Of a stretch of 64,000 bases of DNA, positions 52,592 to 63,185 are shown in pieces. Position 1 is the first letter of the stretch, and the number at the start of each line of letters is the position of its first letter. Position numbers and translations under genes: made by a program. Below the pieces are notes generated by a model. It saw only the letters and a list, made by a program, of their open reading frames with translations, was not told the DNA's origin and did no database searches. The DNA lies in assembly GCA_030710605.1 (NCBI GenBank), contig CP092880.1, forward strand, positions 5,891,223 through 5,955,222. The letters run 5' to 3'. The DNA is from Cordylochernes scorpioides. Lineage: Eukaryota; Arthropoda; Arachnida; Pseudoscorpiones; Chernetidae.

Positions 52592-52665
52592 TGGTGGCAG
52601 CGGAAAAGTGAGTACTTTTCAAATAAATATATTATTGACAAATATTAGTGAAAAAAAAAGAAAAC

Positions 52666-53562
52666 ATGGACTTTGTTAGGCCTAGCGAACTCGCCTTGCA
52701 CGGTAATGCAGCGGAAAATTGGCGAAGGTTCAAACAGCGATTAATGCTTTATCTTGAAGCAACAGAAAAAGCCACAAAGCCTGATAAACTGAAAGTTGCC
52801 ATTTTATTAAATTTTATTGGCGAAGAAGCCTTGGAAGTTTTCAACAGATTTCAATTAAAATAAGATGAAGCAGAAAATTTCGATCTTGTAATAAACAAAT
52901 TTGATGATTTTTGCGAGCCTAAAAAGAACGTCATTTTTGAAAGATTCAAATTTTTTTCAGCGACCCAGAAGGATGGTGAATCCATCGATAGTTTTATAAC
53001 AGAACTAAAAGGATTATCCACATCATGTGAATTTTAATCACAAAAGGATAGTTTAATTAGGGATCACATTGTGTATGGAATACAAGACAAGGCTTTGCAG
53101 GAACGCCTCTTAAGAGAGCCCAATTTAACTCTTCTCAAAGCCATTGAAATGTGCAAAACAGATTAAATAAGCAAGCAACAGATCAAGATCATGCAGAACA
53201 ACCAGAACATCTGTCACATGAGAAAATATGAAAAGAAACCCAGTTCAAAACAAAATCAAGAATCTGAAAAAGAATTCAAATGCCAAAGGTGTGGGAAGTC
53301 TCACAGAGCAAAAAAATTGTCCTGCATGGGGTAAAAGATGCTCCAAATGTAAAAAGATGAATCATTTTGCAGCTTTCTGTAAAAGTTCAGCTATCAGAGG
53401 TCTGAATGATGAAACAGAAGAAACTGTATGGTCAATACATGAAGCAAAGGTAGCCCATACTTTGGAATGGAAAAAATCCATCATAGTGAATGGAAAGGAA
53501 ATATGTTTCAAGTTGGACTCTGGAGCAGAAGTAAATGTTTTGCCATACACATTTACCAGATA
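52666..53562 (+). pseudogene. Ty3/Gypsy gag-protease, degraded
   Basis: Gag starts MDFVRPSELALHGNAAENWR and continues with ATEKATKPDKLKVAILLNFI and FDDFCEPKKNVIFERFKFF, typical of Mag-like Gypsy Gag. In-frame stops occur at 52,861 and later. Two zinc-knuckle regions follow: CQRCGKSHRAKKLSC and CSKCKKMNHFAAFC (Cys-x2-Cys-x4-His-x4-Cys). The retropepsin site LDSGAEVNVLP is present at the end. Sequence homologous to the element stops at 53,562, where an unrelated repeat begins, so RT and integrase are missing. Confidence 0.85.
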
Positions 53563-53934
53563 AGCGCAAGCCATCAACAACTTTTGGTTACACGATTAGG
53601 AAATGTTTTTTTTCTTATTTTTTTTAAATCTTGTTTACTTTAAATAAAAGATAGACAGAGAGAGAGAAAACATTTCTGAGGAACCAAATATCAAAATGAA
53701 GAATACGTCCAATAAATAAAAAGAGCCTGTTACACAGAATATAACACCATCGTGAGTGAGTGAGTAGGGGTAAATATGCAACAGGGGACGTCTGCCTAGT
53801 AGACGATTGGTTCGAAACGGTACGTGCTGTGACGCAAGGTCACACTGTAGCTCGAATTTCTGCTGTCATACTGTCACTCTCTGGATACGCCTCTCTTCTC
53901 TTGGCGTACCTATACGGAAATTCTATTGATAACA
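53563..53934. other. No gene; repeat boundary
   Basis: Begins with the GCGCAAGCCATCAACAAC repeat also at 10,020. The rest is unassigned. Confidence 0.4.
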
Positions 53935-54116
53935 TAGAAAATAAGGAAAGACAAACTTCAAGATGTGACACGGCAATTTTTTTAAGACAAACACAAAATT
54001 AACATTTATAAGATACAAGATAAGCAATGAAGGAAGTTTCCAGAGTAGTAGAATATAATATAATATAAAAATAATAATCTATATATAAAATATAATAAAT
54101 ACTTTGTTACAATAGC
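53935..54116 (+). repeat. R5 repeat, copy 5
   Basis: GAAAATAAGGAAAGACAAACTTC ... AATAAATACTTTGTTACAA. Diverged by about 20% from the copies near 47 kb. Confidence 0.6.
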
Positions 54117-54228
54117 ATTTTTTATAGGTTGGCTTCTATTAACAATGTGAGACAATTCTGACTTCAGCGTTTATTATACAACGTTTTGGCATTCCGCTGT
54201 AGCCCTTATCAGGTCAGAAAGCTTATAC

Positions 54229-54415
54229 ACTCTTGGACAAAACTTAAGAAGTGGAAAGTCTTTAAGTTTTTTATGGGAGACTGAGGCAATTTTGTTCATA
54301 CTTTGTTATCTCGTGTGTCTTCAATAAAGGTCACTGTAATATCTATCAAAGTTATTGTCTGAATTCCGATACATGGTAAAAGGTACAACTTTCTTAGTTT
54401 TTGCCCATATCAAAC
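54229..54415. mobile_element. MITE (TACAC..AACTTAAG family)
   Basis: Left end TACACTCTTGGACAAAACTT; the right end is degraded (CTTAGTTTTTGCCCATATC). The interior matches 43,500-43,640. Confidence 0.6.
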
Positions 54416-54423
54416 TATGATTA

Positions 54424-54612
54424 TAAGCATCTAGGACAATAGAGGAACTCGCCAGAGAGGACTCGAGGACCACGCCATCGCCATCTCCTCAGCGGCGAAG
54501 TATGCTATCTACGTATTCTTCGTAGATCACGAAATACGTGGTGTCGCTGGAGACCCGCTGGTGATTCTCCACCAAACTCTGCAGCGGTGGTAGAGACGCC
54601 ATGTACATTGTA
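54424..54612 (-). repeat. M1 element, copy 3
   Basis: Minus strand reads ATGGCGTCTCTACCACCGC, LPPLQSLVENHQRVSSD.. and YEEYVDSILRR then TGA. The LINE-A insertion at 54,652 lies in its upstream AT-rich leader. Confidence 0.65.
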
Positions 54613-54651
54613 CATAGTATCATGCATATATATAATTATCATTTTAAAATA

Positions 54652-56130
54652 GTACTGTTCTACTTCTGCCAATCAATAATAGATTCTTTCCAGGAAAAAC
54701 CAACAAAGAAGACAACGGCCGTATTCCTGGATATGACCTCAGCTTTTGATCGAGTGTGGAGGGAGAAATTACTTGAAAGGCTGCACAACATCGGAGTAAG
54801 AGGAAAAGCCTTAAACTGGATTGCAGACTTCTTAAGGGGAAGAAGGATAAAGGTTCGGGTTAATGGAGCATTTTCCAAGGAAAAGAACATGGGCTGGTGT
54901 ACCTCAGGGATCTGTGCTCAGTCCTCTACTCTTCCAGCTATATATTAACGACATCCATCCTTACCTCACCGAAGACACAAAGGTTGCCTGTTATGCAGAT
55001 GATATAGCCATATGGCATACAAGTAGCAGTATAGAAAAATCAGAAAAGATGCTGAACACATCAATGAGAGGACTGGAGAAGTGGGCAATGGAACTCAAAA
55101 TGACCATAAACCCAATAAAAACAAACCTATATGCGTCTTCTCCACTGACAGGAAAAACAGGCATAAATTTAATCCCAAAATAAGCATAAACAACCAAATA
55201 ATTGATAAAATTACAAATCCAAAATACCTAGGTGTGATACTTGATGAGGAATTGCGATTTACAGAACACATAATTAGCACCTCAAATAGAGCTACCAGAA
55301 AACTGAATATTCTGAGAAGGTTATGTGGAACAAATTGGGGAGCAAAACCCAAAACCCTCAGAACAACATATACCACCTTAATAAGGCCAATAATGGAATA
55401 TGCAACACCTGTCTGGGCTCCCTCAAGCTCACCACTAAAAGGAAGACTAGACAGTGTTAAAGCAAAAGCGGCCAAAATAATCACTGGTGCTGTTTCTTCC
55501 ACCAACAATGAGAAAAATCAAAGAGAATGTGGCCTAGACCTACTCGAAAGCAGAAGACAATTAAAACAATAAAATTCACAAATAGCTTAAAAAGTAAATA
55601 AACCGAACACATATCCCATAGAACCTATTTAAACTGGACACAAAAAGAAAGACTTAAAAGATCTTCAACATTTCAGTACGACAACAATATTAGAAAAGGC
55701 ATAAACATGAAACACAGTGACTTTCAAATTCAAGAAGAACCAACATTTCCTACCCCATTACCATCAAATATAATCATCAATCTCAACCTGAACGAACCCT
55801 GCAATAAAAAAGAGAACAAAATCATACTTAAAAAGAAAGGACTTGACACAATTGATTTATATGATCAGATAAATTATTTATTAGCATACACAGATGGATC
55901 ATCAGACCTTACCCTGAGTAATGGAGGGGCCGGAATTAACATAATACTTCAAGATGGAACATACATCAAAATCAATGTCCAGCAATGGCCGCAGCCTTGC
56001 AGAAAATTGACTTAGACCCAGAGCAGCAGCTTTACACAACCAAGATGAGGACAATGCGACTGCTGTGATAGAGATGCATGAAAACATCTGAGACTCTTCT
56101 TTGGACACACACACACGACAACAACAACAA
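54652..56130 (+). mobile_element. LINE-A, 1.5-kb 5'-truncated copy
   Basis: A perfect 12-bp target duplication CATTTTAAAATA (54,640-54,651 and 56,131-56,142) bounds it. It contains reverse transcriptase from the KPTKKTTAVFLDMTSAFDRV region to the thumb, the start of RNase H, an internal deletion, and one terminal 3' unit with the (ACA)n tail. Confidence 0.92.
54690..56093 (+). pseudogene. LINE-A ORF2 (reverse transcriptase, partial RNase H)
   Basis: Recognisable RT blocks: VFLDMTSAFDRVW (motif A), GVPQGSVLSPLLFQLYINDI, the intact YADD in VACYADDIAIW, and YLGVILDEELRF. The thumb-like RPIMEYATPVWAPSS follows. Frameshifts near 54,890 and 55,090 and many stops after 55,530 inactivate it. RNase H begins AYTDGSSDLTLSNGGAGINI and is cut after about 30 residues by a deletion joining directly to ..AAALQKID near the C-terminus. 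The complete RNase H is seen in the 57-kb copy. The endonuclease and ORF1 are absent. Confidence 0.88.
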
Positions 56131-56142
56131 CATTTTAAAATA

Positions 56143-56690
56143 CAGGGTGATCCAAAAGTCCCGCACAACTTTAAAAATTAATAACTCCGCGAATGTTTGG
56201 GCTAGAGCAATGCGATAACCACCATTGTGTTCAGGATGCAATGGGATTTTTTATGGCAAATAATGAAAAATTCGAAATTGATTTTAGTTACAATTTTATT
56301 CGCCAGATGGCGCTCTACCAGAATCAGAGATTCAGCGGCCAAATTGTTTGATAAATTGAAAAATATAACTGATCGACACGTATTTTTCCTTTTTGAATAC
56401 CAGGAAAAAACTCTAATAATATCAAATAACAAATTAATAGAACACCACTTCGCCAAAAGTATGAAGAATTGGTTAACGATTTTCAAATACAATCAGAGAT
56501 ATGTAAAATAGGTAAATGCAAATTAAACATGTAGCAAAAAGAAAATTGATATTTTAGATACGGTTTGTTTCCGAAGATAATAAATTTCAAATATTTTTAA
56601 TTCAACTCTCACTCAGTATCGATTATGTTTATTTTAGTTCATTTGAAAAATATGTATCTATCTATGATAATTTATTTTACTCTGGAATGC
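56143..56690. other. AT-rich segment with a possible transposon end
   Basis: CAGGGTGATCCAAAAGTCCC (56,143-56,162), preceded by TA, resembles mariner-type terminal repeats, but no matching right end is found. The 94-codon frame at 56,227-56,511 has no recognised domain. Confidence 0.35.
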
Positions 56691-56693
56691 CGT

Positions 56694-57483
56694 TGTTGTT
56701 GTTGTCGTCGTGTCCAATAAATAGCCTCAGATGTCTCCATGCATCTCTATCACAGCAGCAGCAGCAATGTCCACTATCTTGGATGTATAAAGCTGCTGCT
56801 CTGAGTCTATGTCAATTTTCTGCAAGGCTGCGGGCATGAGAATATGTGGGTAGGTGTTAGTTCCACACCAGGACAGTTGGTGCATGTTCTATAGGTTATT
56901 GTGCCATCTGGATGTATTTTCATTCCTTTATAATGTTTTGTTCTAAGTCTTGTTATAGGTTTTGTCAGTTTTCTCTCAGAGTTTATTTCACATATTTGAT
57001 CTTTTCTTATTTTTTGTTTAATTATCTTGTATTTTGCCAAAGCATCAGCGTCAAATACTGACATTTGTTCTTTATTCTGGCTCAGCTTTCTGGCTTCCTT
57101 TACCAATCAACTGCCATTTCATTACCCCCGATCCCAACATGGGCAGGAATCCATTGTAGAATGCAGTTATTCTCAAATGATTCCAGTTGGGTAAGTAACG
57201 AGTGTATTTTCTGTGTGATTCTAGTATTTCCTTTCTGAATTGCTTCTAGAGCGGATATGGAGTCGCTGTATATTAAAATTCCTTCTGCTTGATGCAGGGA
57301 TGGTTGGTTAAGGCATAAATCAAGAGCTTTCCAGATAGCTGTCAGTTCACAAGTGAAGTTTGACGAAATCTGTCCTGCTCCTTCTTTGATTTTGATGTTT
57401 GTTACATCTTGCAGTATTATGTTAATTCCGGCCCCTCCATTACTCAGGGTAAGGTCTGAAGATCCATCTGTATATGCTGTTAA
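56694..57483 (-). pseudogene. LINE-A RNase H and 3' end (minus)
   Basis: Minus-strand frames give a nearly complete RNase H: AYTDGSSDLTLSNGGAGINI (Asp), FTCELTAIWKALDL (Glu), LIYSDSISALEAI (Asp), then HVGIGGNEMAVDW where the last Asp region is altered. The C-terminal region with HPDGTITYRTCTNCPGVELT and HIFSCP (a Cys-Cys-His-Cys-type finger) follows, and one terminal unit ending in (TTG)n at 56,694. One frameshift near 57,105 and a small deletion before the finger end are visible. Confidence 0.88.
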
Positions 57484-57504
57484 AGGGCGTGGCCTAGCAT
57501 TTTT

Positions 57505-57897
57505 AATCAAGAATTTGTACTATGAGGACATAGCCGTTAATATTACAAACACATTAGACCTCGAAGCCCAAGGTATCAAAGTCTACCTCAATCAAAACAA
57601 AGCCATCAACATATACAATATGTATCACCCTCCAAACAATACATTTATTGACGATGTACAATGGCTCAATTTCTTACAGACAACTCTATTATTGTAGGTG
57701 ACTTTAATGCCAAACATCAACTATGGGGATGTTCTACGCCAAACCCAAGAGGCAAAATACTATCAAACATATTTGACGATAATGCCTTCATGTGCTTAAA
57801 TGATGGGAATCCTACCCATCATTCCTACAGCTATAATACTGCACAAGCCCTTGATATAAGTTTTTACTATCCTGACATTTTCCACAAATGCAAATAG
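57505..57897 (+). pseudogene. LINE-B endonuclease, C-terminal two thirds
   Basis: APE-type endonuclease: INIYNMYHPPNN, then IIVGDFNAKHQLWGC (catalytic GDFNAKH) and ALDISFYYP. One frameshift lies near 57,670 and a TAG at 57,895. The N-terminal catalytic Asn/Glu region is missing. Confidence 0.8.
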
Positions 57898-58136
57898 CAA
57901 ATATTAAAAAGTTTTAGAAGTGTGATCATTTGCCTAATTTAATAGAAATTAGCACCAAGACCAAACCTAGCTCAATTAAGAAAAATTCTGGAACTTCAAA
58001 AAGGCTAATATGATATTTTTCGAAAACACCATTATTAAAGCAGCCAAAGTTTCAATACCAAGAGGTAATATTAAGAAATGGATTCCAAATTATACACACC
58101 AGGCAAAAAATATTCAAACACTTATAACTAAAAGAA

Positions 58137-60007
58137 ATGAACTACAAAAAGTGCACCCAAAACCAAACAAATTGTAGAACTGAACTGAACATTGTGATTG
58201 CAAAAATAAAAAGATTATACGTGAATGTGAAAAGGGAAAAATGGAAACAAACTTGTGAAAACCTGAACCCAAGAAACCCAAATACAAAACTTTGGAATTT
58301 GGCAAAACAAATTGACAGAGCCCAGCCACAAACTGAAAACACAAATATGATTAAGAATACAGATAGTACACCAGCAACTAATGACAAAATTGCTGCCAAT
58401 CTTTTACGTAATTCATATCAAATAAGTAGTAAAATCAAGGTTGAAAAAAGGCCCGAAAGATTATTCATGACTGTAAAAATGTCACCAGCACTCATAATAT
58501 TTTCCATGAAAAAAATCAATATGAAAGAGCTAGCTTATGCATTAGAAAACACTGACCTAAACAAGACTCCTGGGCCAGATGGAATCCATGGCCGAATGAT
58601 ATCAAACTTGGGCAAAATTGGCAAAAAAAGACTTCTTAATATTTTCAATAACTCCTGGAAAACTGGAAAATTGCCTCAAGACTGTAAAAATGCAACAATA
58701 ATTCCCATCAAAAAACTTGACAAATCTGCTGATGACCCAAAAAACTACCGACCTATCTCCCTAACAAATATTTGCTGCAAATTAATGGAAAAAATTATAC
58801 TCAGACGACTCACCTACCACCCCGACACAAGAAATCTCTTACCAGAAGAACAATATGGATTTAGGAAAGGACATGGGACAATAGACCAACTCTTATTTTT
58901 CACACAAAAGGTAAAATATGCACAAACAAAAAACCAACTAACCACACCATAGCTGCTTTTTAGACCTTACACAAGCTTTTGATAAGTTATGGAAAAACAA
59001 GTTAATTACAAAATTATACAAACATTTCAAAATTGATGGAAAAGCTATCACTTGGATAAATGATTCCCTTAAAAATATATAAATCAGGGTCAAATATAAT
59101 GGCACTCTATCTAAAACCTTCAAATTGTACCAAGGATTACCACAAGGATCAAACCTTAGCCCAACTCTCTTCACCCTATTTATTGCAGGCATAGAAGAAT
59201 ATTTTTCACATAAAACCAATATTGGACTTTTCGCTGATGACATTATTCTATGGAGCAGCAACACTAACTGGAAAAAAGCTGAAAAAGATTTGAACAAGAC
59301 TCTTCTCCACCTTGAAAAATTTGCTAATAAACATAAATTAGAATTTAACCCCCAAAAATCTGAAACCTGTCTTTTTACTACCGATAAGAAACTATACAAA
59401 ATAAGACCAAATATTATTCTGAAAGAACAACAATTGCAATATAATAAACATCCAAAATATCTCGGCTACACCCTGGATCCAGAAATTAACTCCAGTAAAC
59501 ATATTGAAGAAGTTATTAGAAAAGGAAGAGACCGACTAAAAATCTTGAAATATATTTCAGGAAGAGTGGGGAGCTGAAGCAACAACACTAAATTTAACTT
59601 ACACACCTCTAATGAGACCTATCTTGGAATATGGATATCAAATCTATGGTACAGCATCTGAAACAAATCTAAAAACACTGGAAAGGATACAACTAAATGC
59701 AGCTAGAATTATTGCAGGTCTTCGAAAAACCTGCCCTAATAATATTGTACTTTACGAGGCAGACATTATGCCCTTGAAGGATAGAATAAGCTACAATCTG
59801 CCAAAATATATAAACAAAATCAAGAGTTATGAAAACAAACACAGAACTTTCAATTGCATACTTAATTGGGAACCCAATATAAGACTCAAAAAAGAAGGCC
59901 CTCTCCACCTGGCCAAAAGAAATGGATTTTTAAAATATAAAGTGGAAAAATATTATTTAGCTGAAAAAATATCTCCATGCGAACCACTAGCAAAATGTTA
60001 TTTTTAA
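58137..60007 (+). pseudogene. LINE-B reverse transcriptase
   Basis: Motifs in order: NKTPGPDGIHGRMI, NYRPISLTNICCKLMEKII, EQYGFRKGHGT, FLDLTQAFDKLW (after a one-base shift near 58,960), GLPQGSNLSPTLFTLFI, the catalytic FADD in IGLFADDIILW, and PKYLGYTLDPEI. The thumb region contains RPILEYGYQIYGTASE. Breaks: frameshift at about 58,960, stop at 59,081-59,083 and stop at 59,575. All catalytic Asp residues are retained. The gene has only a handful of lesions, so it decayed more recently than LINE-A copies. Confidence 0.9.
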
Positions 60008-60104
60008 TGCCACTTTAAATGAACCCACCAACAGACAATACCAAAATCCAGAATACTTAAAACAATTATCATTAGAAATAATTAATATAAAATTCCTAAA
60101 AATG

Positions 60105-60625
60105 CAATAACTATCTATACCGATGGTAGCAGAGACGAGTTGGGACACACTGGCAGTGGCTCTCTCATTAAAACCACAAATGGCAATGAGAAAATAAACA
60201 GAAGAAACCCAGATTTTTGCTCAGTCTTCAGATCAGAACTTATAGCCATCTATGAAGTCTTAAAATCCATCAGAAACATTAAACATCACGATATATGGAT
60301 TCTTACTGATAGTAGAAGTGCCATACAACACTTGAGTCACACAGGGGATCTTAGAGACAAAGTAAGCAGGAACATAATTGGTTATCTCCAAAAACTCTCA
60401 ATACCTCAAAAAATCACCTTCAATGGATACCCTTACATGTTAGCATTGAAGGCAATGAAGCTGCTGATGCGCTAGCGAAAAAAGGCACAAAAGAACCCTT
60501 GCTACAGAAAAATAAACTTACTTTTAAAGAAATAGAAACAGTAGCCAAAATAAACAAGAACTGGAGGATCCCACCTAAGAACAGTTGGTATACCCTAGAA
60601 GCAGATGGCCACCCAGACCTTTAGG
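60105..60625 (+). pseudogene. LINE-B RNase H
   Basis: TIYTDGSRDELGHTGSGSLI (Asp), FRSELIAIYEVLKSI (Glu), WILTDSRSAIQHL (Asp) and, after one frameshift near 60,440, EGNEAADALAKKGT (Asp). The four carboxylates of the DEDD active site are all present. The sequence then runs into the R1-like element. Confidence 0.85.
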
Positions 60626-60852
60626 TCCACAAGCCGGCATGCGAAGCATGCCCTTCGCTGCTATTCTGTTCAACTCATAAGCCAAGTAACGGTATCCAAG
60701 CTAGTGCTTGGACATTGTACCTGGAAACACCACCTCCCAGACAACGTGTCTGGAAGGATTTCTATACCGGTGGCCTTTAATCATAGCAAAATAGGAAACT
60801 ATCTACTTTGTCCAGCAGGGACCGCGGGGAGGCAGCCCCCGGTCGACTCTGT

Positions 60853-62075
60853 TCACTCACAGCTGAGGAAAAGCTCAGCTGCCACGTCGTGGGCTTTCTC
60901 AAGAAGCTTGCTGTGATTTCTCAGCAGCTTACTCTCGATCGCGCCCCTCGCCCTCCTTCTCTCTTCCTGCACACCCACTACCCTTAGACAATCCAAGACG
61001 TAGTGGCGTGCATTCACATCCCTTTCTCCATAGACGCAATCAGGGTTTCTCTTAATTTTAAATCTGTGGAGACTTGGGGAAGAGCCCATGTCCCGAACTA
61101 CCCTAATGAGTTTGTTGGACATTACCTTACAGAGGTACTTGGGTGTTGTTACCCCATTGAATACCTCTCTCCCCTTCACACTGTTCCTCCATCTGCCCAA
61201 CCATAAGTCCTGGACGTGCCCCCTGATCCTCCTATAAACTTCTTTCTTGGTCACTGGGGTCCTCAGTGATCTACCTCTAAAGCATCCTGCCTTAGCGATC
61301 CTGTCTGCGAACTCATTACATTCGATGAGGCTGTGTCTCCTAAACCAAGGGAGCTCCGGAGCCCGCGTCATCATCTCCAGCTCCTGGATTATTTGAGGCG
61401 CGAGTTGCCCTTTCTCCAGATTGATGGCGACGAGGGCCGACATACAATCTGAATAGAGGCGGTCCGGGCTGAAGTTCTTCTCGGCACACACTCTGAGGGC
61501 TACCCTGATCGCAACCAGCTCGGCTGAAAAGACCAATTCGTCCACTCTGAGTGTTAAACCTTCTTGGAAGATCAGCTCTCCATTAGTGAATATCACTACC
61601 CCAGCCCCAGTATTGGTTCCAGACTTACTACAATCAGTGAAAACCTCCGTGTCAATCCCTGTCGGCCCTCCAGGACTCCAATTACCCTTTGGCAACCACT
61701 GCGGAGGCTTCCTTGGATCCCTCTTCGATTCCAGGGCCCCCGCTTTAAGTCCCAGGGCATCTTCCCTGTTCTCCCAGATCTTCTGTCTGATGGTCTCCTC
61801 CTCTATTTTCAATCCGAGGGGAATAAGCCCAGCGAGGACCAAAAAGGCCTCACTGCTGGTAGTGCGATATCCCCCTGTGATTCTGAGTGCCGCTGTCCTC
61901 TGCACTCTCTCTAAAGTTGTTGCCACCTTCTGATCCCTGTTTCGGCGCCACCAAGCCCCGGAAGCATATAGCAAGATTGGCTCGACACAGGAGAGGCAGA
62001 GGTTCCTAAAAATAGTACCCTCCTTCTCACCCCTGTTGAGAGCCAACCAGGACAGGCCTGCACAACGCCTCCCTG
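60853..62075 (-). pseudogene. R1-like ORF2, C-terminal half (RNase H, zinc finger)
   Basis: After the thumb (SCVEPILLYASGAWWRRNRD, RTAALRITGGYRT) comes RNase H: EVFTDCSKSGTNTGAGVVIF (Asp), FSAELVAIRVALRV (Glu), RLYSDCMSALVAI (Asp), ECNEFADRIAKAG (Asp). The terminal finger reads CVYGERDVNARHYVLDC, where the second Cys of a C-x-C-G-E type finger has become Tyr. The frame is open for over 400 codons. It is joined to the RT half by one frameshift near 62,060. Confidence 0.88.
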
Positions 62076-63175
62076 CCTCTCGCCACCATCTCCTCCGCCT
62101 GGTATTGCCAACCCATCTTGTCATCAATGACCACCCCCAGAATGGTCATCCTATTGACCAACGCTACCCTCCGTCCTTCAATCCGGATAGCCGGCTTGTG
62201 TTCCCATTTGATCCCTTTCCTTTCAGTTCTTATGTCCCTAGGCTTAAAGCTGAGGGCTTTAGTTTTGGAGACATTGAACTTAAGGCCAGAGTCATGGGCC
62301 CAGATCGAGAGAATTTGGAGGAAAGTTCCAACACACTTATCAGCCTTCGCTCTCGAAGCAGCCTCAATGATGAGGAACTGGTTGTCAGCATAGAGAACCA
62401 GCCTGGCTCCCTCAGGGAGCTCCTCCTGGAAAACGGTGTTTACCAGGATATTCCACAGAATAGGTCCGCAGCAAGAGCCCTGGGGGCAACCCCTAGCACA
62501 GTTTCTTTCCAACTTCCGCCCACCAAAACTGAGGCTAATCCGTCTATCCCTCAGGAAGTCAGGAACTAAGCTGCACAAATTATCAGGACAACCCATGTCC
62601 ATCAAATTTCTCATCAGCTTGTTCCAGCTCATGGAGTTGAACGCGTAATCAATGTCCAGGACCACGAGAAGAACCCAAGCACCCTTATTTAAGTCCATAT
62701 CAACCCCCTCTAACACCTCGTTTAGAGCTGTGTTTGTGGATTTTCCTTCCCTAAACCCATGTTGGAAAGAGGAAAGGAGCTCATTACTCTCTAGCCAATG
62801 CTTCAGTCGCTGAGCTAGTAGGCTACCCAGGACCATACCTAGACAAACTAGTAAAGAAAGCGGACGATAATCTTTAGAAGAATTACCCTTTCTACCAGAC
62901 TTTTCGAGAAACACTACTCGGGCAACCTTCCATGCCTCAGGAAATGTACCAGTGTCCAGGCACCTATTGAATAACCTGGAAAGAAGCGATGGGTGCATCC
63001 TTACCAGGGCTTTCACGACCGTGTTATCGATCCCTTCGGGACCAGGAGATTTCTTTTTTCCGAACTTGAAAGCCGTCAGTTTCACCTCATTCTCAGAAAA
63101 GGGCGGATCCACCAAACCACAAGTGGTCAGAGAGATCTCGTCCTCTGGTTCCTCGTTTCCGAAGTGCCGATCCAA
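62040..63175 (-). pseudogene. R1-like ORF2, reverse transcriptase half
   Basis: KKKSPGPEGIDNTVVKAL, DYRPLSLLVCLGMVLGSLL, FQHGFREGKSTNTAL, VLDIDYAFNSMSWNKLM, and GCPQGSCCGPILWNILVN are typical of the R1/Jockey group. The catalytic box reads YADN (VLYADNQFL) instead of YADD, a loss of an essential Asp, and motif A has DIDYAFNS where DIxxAFDS is usual. These changes would abolish polymerisation even if the frameshift near 62,060 were absent. The endonuclease domain is missing by 5' truncation. Confidence 0.9.
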
Positions 63176-63185
63176 GTTGTTTTTA

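Larger units (their letters stand above)
57505..60600 (+). mobile_element. LINE-B, nearly complete ORF2 region
   Basis: A second RNase H-type LINE, distinct from LINE-A: partial endonuclease, reverse transcriptase and RNase H in order over 3.1 kb. The 5' end is missing at the junction with LINE-A (57,484-57,505). The right end is replaced by the R1-like LINE at about 60,605. I see no 3' tail or target duplication. Confidence 0.85.
60607..63180 (-). mobile_element. R1-like LINE, 5'-truncated
   Basis: GC-rich (unlike its surroundings) non-LTR element on the minus strand: reverse transcriptase, RNase H, zinc finger and about 240 bp of 3' UTR to 60,607. Its 5' break at 63,180 lies in LINE-A sequence and its 3' end in LINE-B. 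No poly(A) is seen at the 3' end, in keeping with R1-type elements that lack one. Confidence 0.85.
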
